Shown: positions 5,628-13,108 of the stretch, one piece after another
How the letters are laid out: each line of letters begins with the position of its first letter
How positions within the stretch are numbered: the stretch's first letter is position 1
Virus record (IMG/VR): IMGVR_UViG_3300047374_000027
Location: 1-26,501 of that record
Source: a virus
DNA: 26,501 nucleotides
Strand: one strand, 5' to 3'
Translations under genes and position numbers: made by a program
Notes under the pieces: model-generated
Told to the model about the DNA's origin: nothing
The model's input: the letters and a program-made list of their open reading frames with translations, nothing else
Database searches by the model: none

Positions 5628-7348
5628 GTGGTCTCTCTCATACGACTGAAATTTTTATCCTTTACGAACGACAACTTTCGTTCGAAGTGGGCATCTTCAA
5701 GCTCAGTCTTGTGTGAGATTACAAACACATTGGTGTCTTCTTTTAATGTGTCAATAATCTTCATAAGGTTGTCGACACCCTCCCCATCGAGAGACGAATC
5801 AAAAGTCTCATCAAGGATCAACAGGTTAGTCGACACAGAATTTTTCATCTTGGCAATCTGTCGCCAAGTGAACAAAAGAGATAGGTCAATACGTTGCTTC
5901 TCCCCTTCTGAGAAAGAATCGTAAGAGAAGGTGTCGCGGTAACGAGACCGGATAGTCTCAGTGAAACTATCATCCAACTCAAAGTGAACAAAGAAGTCTA
6001 GGATTTGCAAGTACTTGTTAGTCAGTTCGTTGATGACCGGAATATACTGACGAATGATTTTAGTCTTAATACCCGTATCACGCAACAGCTCACTGGCAAT
6101 GCGGTTATAAGATGAACGCTCGGTCAGTTTAAATTTGTTGTCTGTGAGATCGTGCAACTCAGAATCTAGTTCAGTAAGGTCTGCGTTTGCTTGTCCCATG
6201 TCTCCATCACTGTTAGACATCTGAGAAAGGTCAGACTGAATCTTTTGGACATTTTGAGTCAATCGTGAAACCAGTTGCATATTGTTATTCATAACATTCT
6301 GCTTGTGGGCTAATTCCGACATCTCAGACTCTAGTCTCTCAATGTTTTCTTGGTACTCTAGTAGTTGTTTATCAGCCTCTGACATTAAACCCTTGAGTTC
6401 TTTGGCGCGATCAGTCGCAGCGGACTTTTTAGATTGTCGCAACTCATCACCAATGTCTTGATCACAGGTCGGGCAGTGTTCATGTTGATCAAAGAACTTT
6501 GCGTCTTTAACCACAGATTTTACCTGAGTATCAAACTGTGTACGATACTTTTCTAGTTTTTGTTTATTGGTACGGATTTTGCACAGTTCATCTTGCACAG
6601 AAGGTAACAAATTATTGACGGTCTCTGACAGTTCTGCCGTCGCTTCGTTGAGTGTAGCGATATCGTCATTAAGACCCCGAATCTCTGACTCTTTCTCTTT
6701 ACGTTGTTGCGTATTGATAGCAGTCAGATCACGAATGTATTTCTTCTGTGCGTTGATCTTGGTCTTTACAACTTCTATAGAATGGTTGTTGTTCTCGAGC
6801 TCGCCTTTGAGGAGAGAGGTTTTCTCCTTGAGTATCACATTCATTTTAGAAAATATGTTAATATCAAGAAGGTCTTCTATCACGTCACGCCGAGAGGTTG
6901 AGTTGAGTTGCATGAACGGGATAAACGACGACGAGCCGAGAACAACAATTTGGTGGAAACTCTTGTGAGACATTTGTAAGATGTTCTTCTCAAGAATCTC
7001 TTGATACTCTCGTGAGTGAGAACTCTGGTTGATCATAGTACCATCTTTCCAGATTTCAAACTTCGCGGGTTTAATACCACGCACGATACGGTATCCAATA
7101 CCGTTGACAGTAAAGGTCACTTCCGACAAACAATCTTTATTGTTGATTGTGTTGATTAACTGGTTCTTAGTAATCTTACGATGTGCCTTACCGAACAACG
7201 CAAACGACAGTGCGTCTAGCATTGTGGACTTACCCGCACCGTTCTCACCGACAATGAGATTGGTCGAGCAGTCAAGGAAATTAATTTCGTTAAAATAGTT
7301 ACCCGTCGAAAGAAAGTTCTTCCAACGCAATGTTTCAAATCTAATCAT
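5624..7348 (-). CDS. 46: recombination endonuclease subunit gp46 (Rad50/SbcC-like ATPase)
   Basis: The ATPase half of the gp46/47 complex, which resects DNA ends for recombination-dependent replication and helps degrade host DNA. The 574-residue protein (T4: 560) shows the split-ATPase SMC layout. Walker A GENGAGKS is at residues 34-41, then a long coiled coil (about 165-425) interrupted by a zinc hook CPTC (292-295). After that come the ABC signature FSEGEKQR (479-486), Walker B LLILDE (509-514) and the H-loop histidine at 546. The gene overlaps the gp47 stop by four bases (ATGA), so the two subunits are translationally coupled. Confidence 0.97.
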   Translation of the reverse strand: MIRFETLRWKNFLSTGNYFNEINFLDCSTNLIVGENGAGKSTMLDALSFALFGKAHRKITKNQLINTINNKDCLSEVTFTVNGIGYRIVRGIKPAKFEIWKDGTMINQSSHSREYQEILEKNILQMSHKSFHQIVVLGSSSFIPFMQLNSTSRRDVIEDLLDINIFSKMNVILKEKTSLLKGELENNNHSIEVVKTKINAQKKYIRDLTAINTQQRKEKESEIRGLNDDIATLNEATAELSETVNNLLPSVQDELCKIRTNKQKLEKYRTQFDTQVKSVVKDAKFFDQHEHCPTCDQDIGDELRQSKKSAATDRAKELKGLMSEADKQLLEYQENIERLESEMSELAHKQNVMNNNMQLVSRLTQNVQKIQSDLSQMSNSDGDMGQANADLTELDSELHDLTDNKFKLTERSSYNRIASELLRDTGIKTKIIRQYIPVINELTNKYLQILDFFVHFELDDSFTETIRSRYRDTFSYDSFSEGEKQRIDLSLLFTWRQIAKMKNSVSTNLLILDETFDSSLDGEGVDNLMKIIDTLKEDTNVFVISHKTELEDAHFERKLSFVKDKNFSRMRETT

Positions 7349-8403
7349 GCAATTTCTACGGCCTGCGCCTCTACCATCAATTCGGACACAACACTTTTAA
7401 TGCGGTCCTTGTCTAAATCAGTTTCGACTTCTTGTATGTAATTATAGATTAAAGTTTCCGTGTCGTCAACCCTTAAATCTTCGTCTGAGACATTTTCACC
7501 ACGAAACTCACGGAAGTCTTCGGCAATCTTCAACTCATGAACTTTCTGTTGTTGAATGCGTTCTACATATCGTTCAAACTTCTGTAGGTCGGATCGGTTG
7601 GACACTATCAGTTTAACAAACTTGCCGTCAAGATATGATAAGTCTTCGAAATACTTAACCGTGTCCTCATCATAATAGATCTTGTGGAAGATAGTCACGT
7701 CATTCTGCACAGGCGTCAGTTCACGCGTTTCTGTGTCATAGATGTGGAAATACTTGGGGTCGTGCGCATCGTTCCAGAAGAACTCCATCTGCGCGCCTAG
7801 GTAGTGTATATTACCCTTGCTTGACTTGGTGTGAAAGTGTCCGGACAGAACTGTCTCAAACTTCTGCAGTGGTTTGGGGTCCATACCCTCTTTACAAACC
7901 AGACCCTTGTCCATCTCAAACCCTGCGAGCTCGAAGTGGCCACCGATCACATCGGCGCCACAGTTGTCCAAGAAAGTCATTACCTCTTTCTCATTCTCTG
8001 GACAGATCCAAGGCACAAGACCAAACTTAACACCGTCGTACTCACGAACGATCGGGTCCATAAGAATATCGACCTCGTTCATGTAATGACCCATCAACTC
8101 TTTGAGGGAGTTCAAACCATTGGTGTTTTTGTAATACACATCGTGGTTGCCGGGAATGATGTCCATGTGAATATTATAGTCACGCAGCTTGTCTAAAAAG
8201 ATTCTACGATTGTGACTAAGCGCCTTGAGGTTGACCGTCTTACGATTATCGTAATAGTCACCTAAGTGAAGGATCTGCGAGATGTTATTCTCAAGCAGAT
8301 AAGGAAAGAACACCTCAACGTAGAAACGTTCTTGGTAATCCATAAAAATTTCAGATGAATTGCGACACCCGCAGTGGGTGTCATTCAATATAGCGATCTT
8401 CAT
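7345..8403 (-). CDS. 47: recombination endonuclease subunit gp47 (Mre11/SbcD-like nuclease)
   Basis: The nuclease half of gp46/47. The 352-residue protein carries the calcineurin-like phosphoesterase motifs in order: LNDTHCG (D8, H10), HLGDYYDNR (D49), IPGNHD (N86, H87), GGHFE (H156) and SGHFHT (H189, H191). These form the two-metal site of Mre11 family nucleases. The C-terminal third, with the segment LMVEAQ near the end, would hold the gp46-binding part. ATG 8403 has only a weak GAGAG ribosome-binding site and lies downstream of a structured leader that resembles a tRNA. Together with the consensus promoter at 8542-8514, this suggests expression control at the leader. Confidence 0.96.
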   Translation of the reverse strand: MKIAILNDTHCGCRNSSEIFMDYQERFYVEVFFPYLLENNISQILHLGDYYDNRKTVNLKALSHNRRIFLDKLRDYNIHMDIIPGNHDVYYKNTNGLNSLKELMGHYMNEVDILMDPIVREYDGVKFGLVPWICPENEKEVMTFLDNCGADVIGGHFELAGFEMDKGLVCKEGMDPKPLQKFETVLSGHFHTKSSKGNIHYLGAQMEFFWNDAHDPKYFHIYDTETRELTPVQNDVTIFHKIYYDEDTVKYFEDLSYLDGKFVKLIVSNRSDLQKFERYVERIQQQKVHELKIAEDFREFRGENVSDEDLRVDDTETLIYNYIQEVETDLDKDRIKSVVSELMVEAQAVEIA

Positions 8404-8417
8404 AAACTCTCAGTAAT

Positions 8418-8486
8418 TGGAGCGGGATGTAGGGATTTCACCTACTACAGTAAGGGGTACTCACTGTCTCCATAACGAACTCCCGC
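8418..8486 (-). ncRNA. tRNA-like cloverleaf in the gp47 mRNA leader
   Basis: A 69-base minus-strand element folds by eye like a minimal tRNA. GCGGGA pairs with TCCCGC (closing stem, 6 bp plus a G-A mismatch). There is a mini D-type hairpin GTT-ATGGA-GAC containing GG, an anticodon-like stem AGTGA/TTACT (two more pairs possible below it) with 7-base loop GTACCCC, and a T-type arm GTAGG-TGAAATC-CCTAC. A single T and then CCA follow the closing stem. Against a working tRNA: the T loop lacks TTC, position 37 is C, the D arm is too short and the variable loop is about 3 bases. A 17-codon frame (8488-8438) overlaps it. It is best read as a degenerate tRNA or a tRNA-like regulatory leader. Confidence 0.4.
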
Positions 8487-8513
8487 ATTAAACTTTTACT
8501 AATTTAGACACAC

Positions 8514-8542
8514 ATTATACTATAGTATAGGAGTCATGTCAA
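8514..8542 (-). promoter_or_regulatory. consensus sigma70 promoter for genes 47-46
   Basis: TTGACA (8542-8537), 17 bases, TATAAT (8519-8514) on the minus strand: a full consensus match just after the gp55 stop. The transcript would begin near 8508 and run through the tRNA-like leader before reaching gp47 at 8403. Confidence 0.85.
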
Positions 8543-8543
8543 G

Positions 8544-9140
8544 TTAATCTTCCATCCATTCTGATAAGTCTGAGTCTACATTTACCGCACGACGGCGACG
8601 TTGTTTTTCTTCCTTCACATACTCTTTGAACTCATGATCTGCAGACTTTACTGCGTCAATGCGCATACGCAAAGAGTCAATGAAAGGAGATGCTTGTTGA
8701 GCTGTATATCCATCTTCCTCAAGTGATTCAGCCAAGAAGTCCATAACATCCGCTTCGGCAATATACTTGAGTTTGATGTTCTGTTGTTTTTTCTCTTTCT
8801 CTATTCTACGAAGAAACGCGAACCACGAGATCTGCGTAAAGTAAGCGAACGCATTTGGTTTGCCACTACGAGTTGCGGCCTCTATATTATAGTTCTCAAT
8901 CGCTTTGAGCATATTCTCAACAGCGTCCATAACCATTTCTTCACGATAAGTGTATCGCACAAAGTTCCCCTTGTGAGAGAGACCTTCTGCAATCTTAAGA
9001 AAACAAGATGCGATATAATCCGGAACAACAGGTACAGATTTTTCACTAGACTTGGCTTCTCGGACTTCAGTGCAGTACTCCACCACTGCATTTGAGAAAT
9101 CTCTATTACTTACGTAATGTGGTTTTTCTTTTGGTTTCAT
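8544..9140 (-). CDS. 55: late-transcription sigma factor gp55
   Basis: gp55 replaces the host sigma factor and directs RNA polymerase to TATAAATA late promoters. The 198-residue protein resembles T4 gp55 (185 residues). [20 protein letters not shown] aligns with T4 [40 protein letters not shown] aligns with T4's [22 protein letters not shown]. The region-2-like block reads [20 protein letters not shown], and a KEKKQQ basic stretch follows it. The C-terminus SDLSEWMED is the likely clamp-binding tail, comparable to T4 SLDFLYEANDL. The frame is open to TTG 9149, but ATG 9140 fits the homologue better. The presence of gp55 agrees with the four exact TATAAATA boxes in the window. Confidence 0.93.
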   Translation of the reverse strand: [198 protein letters not shown]

Positions 9141-9168
9141 AATATACAACTCGATTAATTAAGGTGAC

Positions 9169-9197
9169 ATTATACTATAATCTACACTGTTTGTCAA
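9169..9197 (-). promoter_or_regulatory. consensus sigma70 promoter of gene 55
   Basis: TTGACA (9197-9192), 17 bases, TATAAT (9174-9169) on the minus strand, 29 bases before ATG 9140. Both hexamers are perfect. Its -35 box forms an inverted repeat with the -35 box of the plus-strand promoter that starts at 9203. Confidence 0.85.
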
Positions 9198-9202
9198 TGT
9201 AC

Positions 9203-9231
9203 TTGACAGATCGCATTTTATAGTGTATAAT
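9203..9231 (+). promoter_or_regulatory. divergent plus-strand consensus promoter (antisense)
   Basis: TTGACA (9203-9208), 17 bases, TATAAT (9226-9231) on the plus strand, again perfect. It points away from gene 55 into the 3' end of the minus-strand Sm-like gene. No convincing plus-strand gene follows; a 61-codon TTG-started frame at 9268-9453 looks like a shadow. The likely product, if any, is an antisense RNA. Confidence 0.65.
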
Positions 9232-9259
9232 ATCTCTGTTGTCGAGGGAGGATAATATA

Positions 9260-9688
9260 CTAATTAATTGTCATCCCTGTGGTGTCCGAATCAATGCCGT
9301 CTTCAGACAAATTCAAATTCATTTCATCAAGGAAATCATCCAAAGACAAAGAATCACCAAAGTCATCTTCTAACTGTTGGTCCTCATTCTCTTCTATGTA
9401 TTCGGCCATTTCCTTTAAGGCGCTTCCATACTGAGTTATCATTTCTTCAGTAGGGACAGCAATAGACATTACTTTATCCGTAAATATCATTATCACATTC
9501 ATCGGTGAGTCTTGATACACCATATATGTTTTAAAAGCAAAAAACTTAGATCCATCATTCATTGTTTTGGCAGTGAGACTTAGTGCATTACGCACTATGA
9601 AAGATTCTTTCATCTCACTAATTAACTCACAAATAAGTTCCTCACCCGTTACTAATTTCAAATGTTTAATCGAAGAGTTCGTCTCCAT
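9260..9688 (-). CDS. Sm-like (LSm-fold) phage protein with acidic tail
   Basis: A 142-residue protein. The first 90 residues follow the pattern of the Sm-like proteins known from cyanophage-like marine viruses: HLKLVTGEELICELISEMKE (residues 9-28, strands 1-2), then NALSL, a longer insert with YMVYQD, and MNVIMIFTDKVMSIAVPTEE (63-82), with EMITQYGSAL as a closing helix. The rest is a flexible, very acidic tail rich in D and E. Sm-fold rings usually bind RNA, and Hfq is the bacterial example; whether this phage version does is unknown. It starts inside the 3' end of uvsW (23-base overlap), so it shares that transcript. The family call rests on pattern memory and is moderate. Confidence 0.55.
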   Translation of the reverse strand: METNSSIKHLKLVTGEELICELISEMKESFIVRNALSLTAKTMNDGSKFFAFKTYMVYQDSPMNVIMIFTDKVMSIAVPTEEMITQYGSALKEMAEYIEENEDQQLEDDFGDSLSLDDFLDEMNLNLSEDGIDSDTTGMTIN

Positions 9689-11186
9689 ATTCTTCTACTC
9701 TTATGGGTTTAAGGTCAATAGGATAGATCTTATAATCAAATCCTTCTTTAGTATATATCTTGATTCTTTCAGCGCTATGCTTCAGGGTAAAATTCTTATG
9801 AGATTTGACATGGAGATCGTCAGCGATATCAATAAGCCTAGTACTCCTACCGTTGTCAGACTGACGAAGGCCACGACCAATTGATTGGAGGACTTTGACT
9901 TGAGATTTGGACGGTGTCGCAAATATAATATTATGAAGGTTGCGGATGTTGATGCCAGTGCTGAAAGTGCCAAGAGAAGCGACAATAATAGCGTCATTTT
10001 CTTTTTCTACGATTCCTCGTATTTGTTCGCGATCAGTAGCGTCCACTTCCCCAGATACGTAAAATACTTTACGGTCTTCAGCAGCCAACTTTCTGATCAT
10101 ATCGTATAATACCTTTCCATGTTTCTCTACAAATTGAAACATTACTAGGGTATTCCCTGTTTGATCCAACGCAATTTTGCTGATAAACTTATTGCGTGGT
10201 TCATATGTGACAATGTAATCAAGTTCTTCTTGATAACTTTTGTCTTTCATCATGTGACAGATATCGTTGTGGTATCTTAACAACAAGATTGAGATGTCCA
10301 ACTCTGCCAGTTCTTTTGACTTTTGCAGTTCCACCGTGCGGGTAACAGTGAGTGTTGGACCAAATAGTCCTTCTAAGACCAGTTTGTTTGTTTCGGTACC
10401 GTCAAGGGTACCAGTGAGACCAAATCTGTATTTGGCGTTGATGCATTTGTCCATCATGGTAGTGAGAGACTTTGCTTTAAATAGATGCACTTCATCACCA
10501 AAGACAGTCCCGAACTGTTCGAACCATTCTTTGCCGAACTTATAGATAGATTGCCATGTAGAGATGATGATGCGCTTATCGGTATTCTTTTCTTTACCGG
10601 AGTAGATACGATGACAGAACTCATCCACATCATATCCGTAATCTGAGAAGTCCTTGTACATTTGTTCTACAAGAGAGGTAGTCGGTACAACTACCAGAAT
10701 TTTTTCATTAGTGACCTCAAAACAGTACCGAAGAAGATTATATATGATAAATGATTTACCGCTACCAGTAGGACTAAGAAGAATACAGCGTCGGTGCTCA
10801 ACGCCGTGTGAAATAGCTTTGTACTGATAGTCTCTCGGTTTGAAGGGTGCATCAAGAAGAGATAAAAACTCGACCAAAGCAGGATGATCGATGTCTTCTC
10901 TAAACGACGGAATTCCATACGTTTCATGTTCAAGTATCTCTAACTGGTAAAATCTGTCCGCACAAAAACGGCGCAGATGTTGGTATAACCCTACGTTCAT
11001 TTGTTTCGACACGATGTTGTAAAGTTTAACCTTACCGTCCCAGTGTCGAGACTTATACGCTGGCATATATTTGTAGCCAGGTACGAAGAAAGAGAAGTAC
11101 TCTCTCAGTTCGTTTTCTTGTGCCGGATGAGCCTCTACCATAAAATGGGAGTAGTCTTTCATCCGAATACGTATCTTGTTATCCAC
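9666..11186 (-). CDS. uvsW: UvsW RNA-DNA / recombination helicase
   Basis: UvsW is the superfamily-2 helicase that unwinds R-loops and branched DNA, turning off origin-type replication late in infection. Numbered from the longest frame, the protein shows the UvsW N-terminal domain (PGYKYMPAYKSRHWDGKVKL, 39-58). Then come Walker A SPTGSGKS (141-148), DEVH (234-237), TGT (261-263) and the motif VI stretch VLQSIGRGLRQ. Length and order match T4 UvsW (503 residues). The longest frame begins at TTG 11195; GTG 11186 is preferred because DNKIRIRMKDYSH then aligns with the T4 N-terminus MDIKVHFHDFSH. The GTG overlaps the uvsY stop by eight bases. Confidence 0.95.
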   Translation of the reverse strand: MDNKIRIRMKDYSHFMVEAHPAQENELREYFSFFVPGYKYMPAYKSRHWDGKVKLYNIVSKQMNVGLYQHLRRFCADRFYQLEILEHETYGIPSFREDIDHPALVEFLSLLDAPFKPRDYQYKAISHGVEHRRCILLSPTGSGKSFIIYNLLRYCFEVTNEKILVVVPTTSLVEQMYKDFSDYGYDVDEFCHRIYSGKEKNTDKRIIISTWQSIYKFGKEWFEQFGTVFGDEVHLFKAKSLTTMMDKCINAKYRFGLTGTLDGTETNKLVLEGLFGPTLTVTRTVELQKSKELAELDISILLLRYHNDICHMMKDKSYQEELDYIVTYEPRNKFISKIALDQTGNTLVMFQFVEKHGKVLYDMIRKLAAEDRKVFYVSGEVDATDREQIRGIVEKENDAIIVASLGTFSTGINIRNLHNIIFATPSKSQVKVLQSIGRGLRQSDNGRSTRLIDIADDLHVKSHKNFTLKHSAERIKIYTKEGFDYKIYPIDLKPIRVEEYGDELFD

Positions 11187-11625
11187 CAGATTCAAACTTT
11201 CTATAATCGATCATATTCTTGATCGTAGAATGTCTCCACTTTAAAACATTTAATATATCCGTTAAAGTATCTATCTGTATCTTTAACATGGATATTCTCT
11301 CTACTGACTTCTGTATCTCTGGATCAGCGTCGTAGTAGTAGTCCATTTCCCCTTTCAGAATTTTAAGACCATTAAATGGATCGGGTTCCCAACCTTTCTC
11401 CATGATCTCTTTCTGATCCATCTTACCGTTATAGTATAGCCACTTGTCCTTGAGCAAAGTCTTCTGCGAAGTTTCTGCTCTCTGTAACGACAACTTACTA
11501 ATGGTAAGGTACTCTAGATATTTCGCATGTAAGTTAGGTGTTCTCCTTGATGTCTCATCTAACTGGTGAATCGGAATGTGAGAGTCTTCGTCCCACTCCT
11601 TCAAAATACCTTCAATATTAATCAT
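11179..11625 (-). CDS. uvsY: UvsY recombination mediator
   Basis: UvsY helps load UvsX recombinase onto gp32-coated single-stranded DNA. The 148-residue protein (T4: 137) keeps the T4 pattern: NLHAKYLEYLTISKLSLQRAE near residues 31-51 aligns with T4 VMLYSKWLNKHSSIKKEMLRIE, DKWLYYNGKMD follows at about 60-70, and the helical C-terminus ends IKNMIDYRKFESGG, like T4's IKHIQDMRAFEAGK. The ATG has a GAG site. It is followed directly by uvsW, as expected. A host-type promoter in the 3' end of the preceding oxygenase-like gene probably starts this transcript. Confidence 0.93.
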   Translation of the reverse strand: MINIEGILKEWDEDSHIPIHQLDETSRRTPNLHAKYLEYLTISKLSLQRAETSQKTLLKDKWLYYNGKMDQKEIMEKGWEPDPFNGLKILKGEMDYYYDADPEIQKSVERISMLKIQIDTLTDILNVLKWRHSTIKNMIDYRKFESGG

Positions 11626-11638
11626 GTAAAAACTCGTG

Positions 11639-11667
11639 TTGACAAAATGTATATTATATCATATATT
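11639..11667 (+). promoter_or_regulatory. divergent plus-strand promoter overlapping the uvsY promoter
   Basis: TTGACA (11639-11644), 17 bases, TATATT (11662-11667) on the plus strand, pointing antisense into the 2OG-oxygenase-like gene. It shares its spacer DNA with the minus-strand uvsY promoter, so the two could not be occupied together. No plus-strand gene is evident downstream. Confidence 0.45.
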
Positions 11668-11681
11668 GGTGATGTAATCAA
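11653..11681 (-). promoter_or_regulatory. sigma70-type promoter of uvsY-uvsW
   Basis: TTGATT (11681-11676), 17 bases, perfect TATAAT (11658-11653) on the minus strand, 28 bases before the uvsY ATG. It lies at the end of the oxygenase-like gene. It would allow uvsY, uvsW and the Sm-like gene to be expressed early, apart from the late genes upstream. Confidence 0.6.
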
Positions 11682-12306
11682 TGCAATCTTGCCAATAATC
11701 TTTGTTGTGTCCCAGTACGTAACTCAATGTCATACGATAACAGTTTGTTCTCGCCGCATGATACACCACTTGGTCTGTGTCATATGAACCAAAGTATCCA
11801 GCCTTTAACTGCCACCCTTGTTCGTCCTGAACTGTAATAACTGCTTGCGTTTCTGGATCAACATACTTGAACCAACCATCACCTTTCTCCGACCAAGTGA
11901 AGATCAGATTGAAGGCAGAAGCATTCGCGTTATTATGCCACCCGATAAACCCGTTTGGCGGATAGAGAGTGGACAACGCACTTGTTTCTAAACCAAGTTC
12001 TGTTTTCATCTTACCGTCAAGATGGGACCATGTCTTTGCATATTCTTCGGGATGCGTTCCACGATAAAACTCGACCTTGATAGGATGACAAACAGAGTTT
12101 TCTGCAGCGCCCAGATGTCGTTCTCCCATACTCATTATACGACGCATCTCATCTTCGCCCGTATAATGATCAGCCATCCCCGCTTGATCTGAACGCAAAA
12201 CAAGGTTGGTCTTCTCTGGTTGATAGAGCTCGCGGTAAGTATAACGGAACTCTTCTAAAAGATCAAGAACATTTCGGTTCCTGATCTCGTATTTTGCGAG
12301 GGACAT
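11659..12306 (-). CDS. Fe(II)/2-oxoglutarate oxygenase-like protein
   Basis: A 215-residue protein with the outline of a small Fe(II)/2OG dioxygenase. LYPPNGFIGWHNNANASAFN (residues 114-133) would supply the first metal histidine, H124. VVYHAART (180-187) gives a distal histidine, H183, and R191 in YRMTLSYVLG is placed like the 2OG-binding arginine. In canonical enzymes the first motif is HxD; here it reads H-N-N, so the aspartate is replaced. Proteins with 'GWHNN' are, as far as I recall, recurrent in marine T4-like phages near uvsY, but no activity is known to me. The ATG lies one base after the stop of the preceding virion-type gene, without a clear ribosome-binding site, so coupling is likely. 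Confidence 0.5.
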   Translation of the reverse strand: MSLAKYEIRNRNVLDLLEEFRYTYRELYQPEKTNLVLRSDQAGMADHYTGEDEMRRIMSMGERHLGAAENSVCHPIKVEFYRGTHPEEYAKTWSHLDGKMKTELGLETSALSTLYPPNGFIGWHNNANASAFNLIFTWSEKGDGWFKYVDPETQAVITVQDEQGWQLKAGYFGSYDTDQVVYHAARTNCYRMTLSYVLGHNKDYWQDCIDYITNI

Positions 12307-12307
12307 T

Positions 12308-13099
12308 TTAGTCGTTGTCTACCAAAATAATATCAAAAGTAGCAGACACCTGTGTTGCCTGACCAGCAACAACATCAATTTTAATGTCGTGTTTTTCTGG
12401 CACAACTAATGGTACAGGATATTCAATATCCAGACTTTGGCCGCCTGCAGCATTTAGATTTGCTTTGATTCGGAACACACCACCGTTTAAAATGTCGCGT
12501 GTAAATAATCGGTATGTCATACGCGAGTTGGTAGACGCCTTGTCAGAACCCAAGTGAATACCCAGTATATATGCAGTCTTTCCGGCAGGAACTGTATATA
12601 CCGCCATCAATGTCTGTCCGAGACCAGCAAGAATCTTTGCAGCAAGTTCGCCGCCTTGATTGATCTCAACATCGCTCGCGTTTGTTGCGGTAGACATCTT
12701 GGCACGGAATACGCGAGAAAAAGTCAACGCGCCTGTGCCGCCGATAGCAATCACTTCAGTCTGTAGGTTGTAGTCAGCATCAAGACCCTGCACTTCTACA
12801 GTCTCGCCCACTTCTGTGGAAGATGAAACTGAAACTAATCCAGCGTCTGGGTATGGATAAACCACATCGCCGTCGTTACCGTCCCATACTGTACCTTCGG
12901 TTACATCACCGTTAGTCGCACCAAACTTATTGATGTGAGAGTATCCAGAGACTTCACCTGCGGCGATTGGTATGTTACTTGCCGCACCAGATGTGTTTAG
13001 AATATTGCCGTCTTTATCGGCAATCATCACTACTTCATGGATGTCGTTTCTTGTTCCTTGTCCCATCCAATCTTGATTTTTTGCACTAAACTGTGCCAT
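12308..13099 (-). CDS. putative virion structural protein, unassigned
   Basis: A 263-residue protein rich in short beta-strand stretches and small polar residues, with almost no cysteine, as expected for a capsid decoration or fibre-associated protein. Its middle (GTVWDGNDGDVVYPYPDAG, then VETVEVQGLDADYN-like strands) and the block VPAGKTAYILGIHLGSDKA suggest a jelly-roll or Ig-like fold. I recognise the general type from structural genes of marine myoviruses but no specific T4 homologue; it is not gp24. It has a strong AAGGAG site 5 bases before the ATG and follows the gp19-like gene by 9 bases. It therefore belongs to the late transcript that starts at the TATAAATA box at 13605. Confidence 0.6.
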   Translation of the reverse strand: MAQFSAKNQDWMGQGTRNDIHEVVMIADKDGNILNTSGAASNIPIAAGEVSGYSHINKFGATNGDVTEGTVWDGNDGDVVYPYPDAGLVSVSSSTEVGETVEVQGLDADYNLQTEVIAIGGTGALTFSRVFRAKMSTATNASDVEINQGGELAAKILAGLGQTLMAVYTVPAGKTAYILGIHLGSDKASTNSRMTYRLFTRDILNGGVFRIKANLNAAGGQSLDIEYPVPLVVPEKHDIKIDVVAGQATQVSATFDIILVDND

Positions 13100-13108
13100 A
13101 ATATCTCC

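Noticed and set aside
8418-8486. Calling the gp47 leader element a functional tRNA-Gly (ACC loop triplet)
   Set aside because: The T loop is TGAAATC without TTC, the base after the triplet is C, the D stem has three pairs and the length is only 69 bases. Kept as tRNA-like only.
9268-9453. Plus-strand 61-codon frame behind the divergent promoter at 9203-9231
   Set aside because: It has a TTG start, no well-spaced ribosome-binding site and a composition mirroring the acidic tail codons of the opposite gene. It is most likely a shadow of the Sm-like gene.
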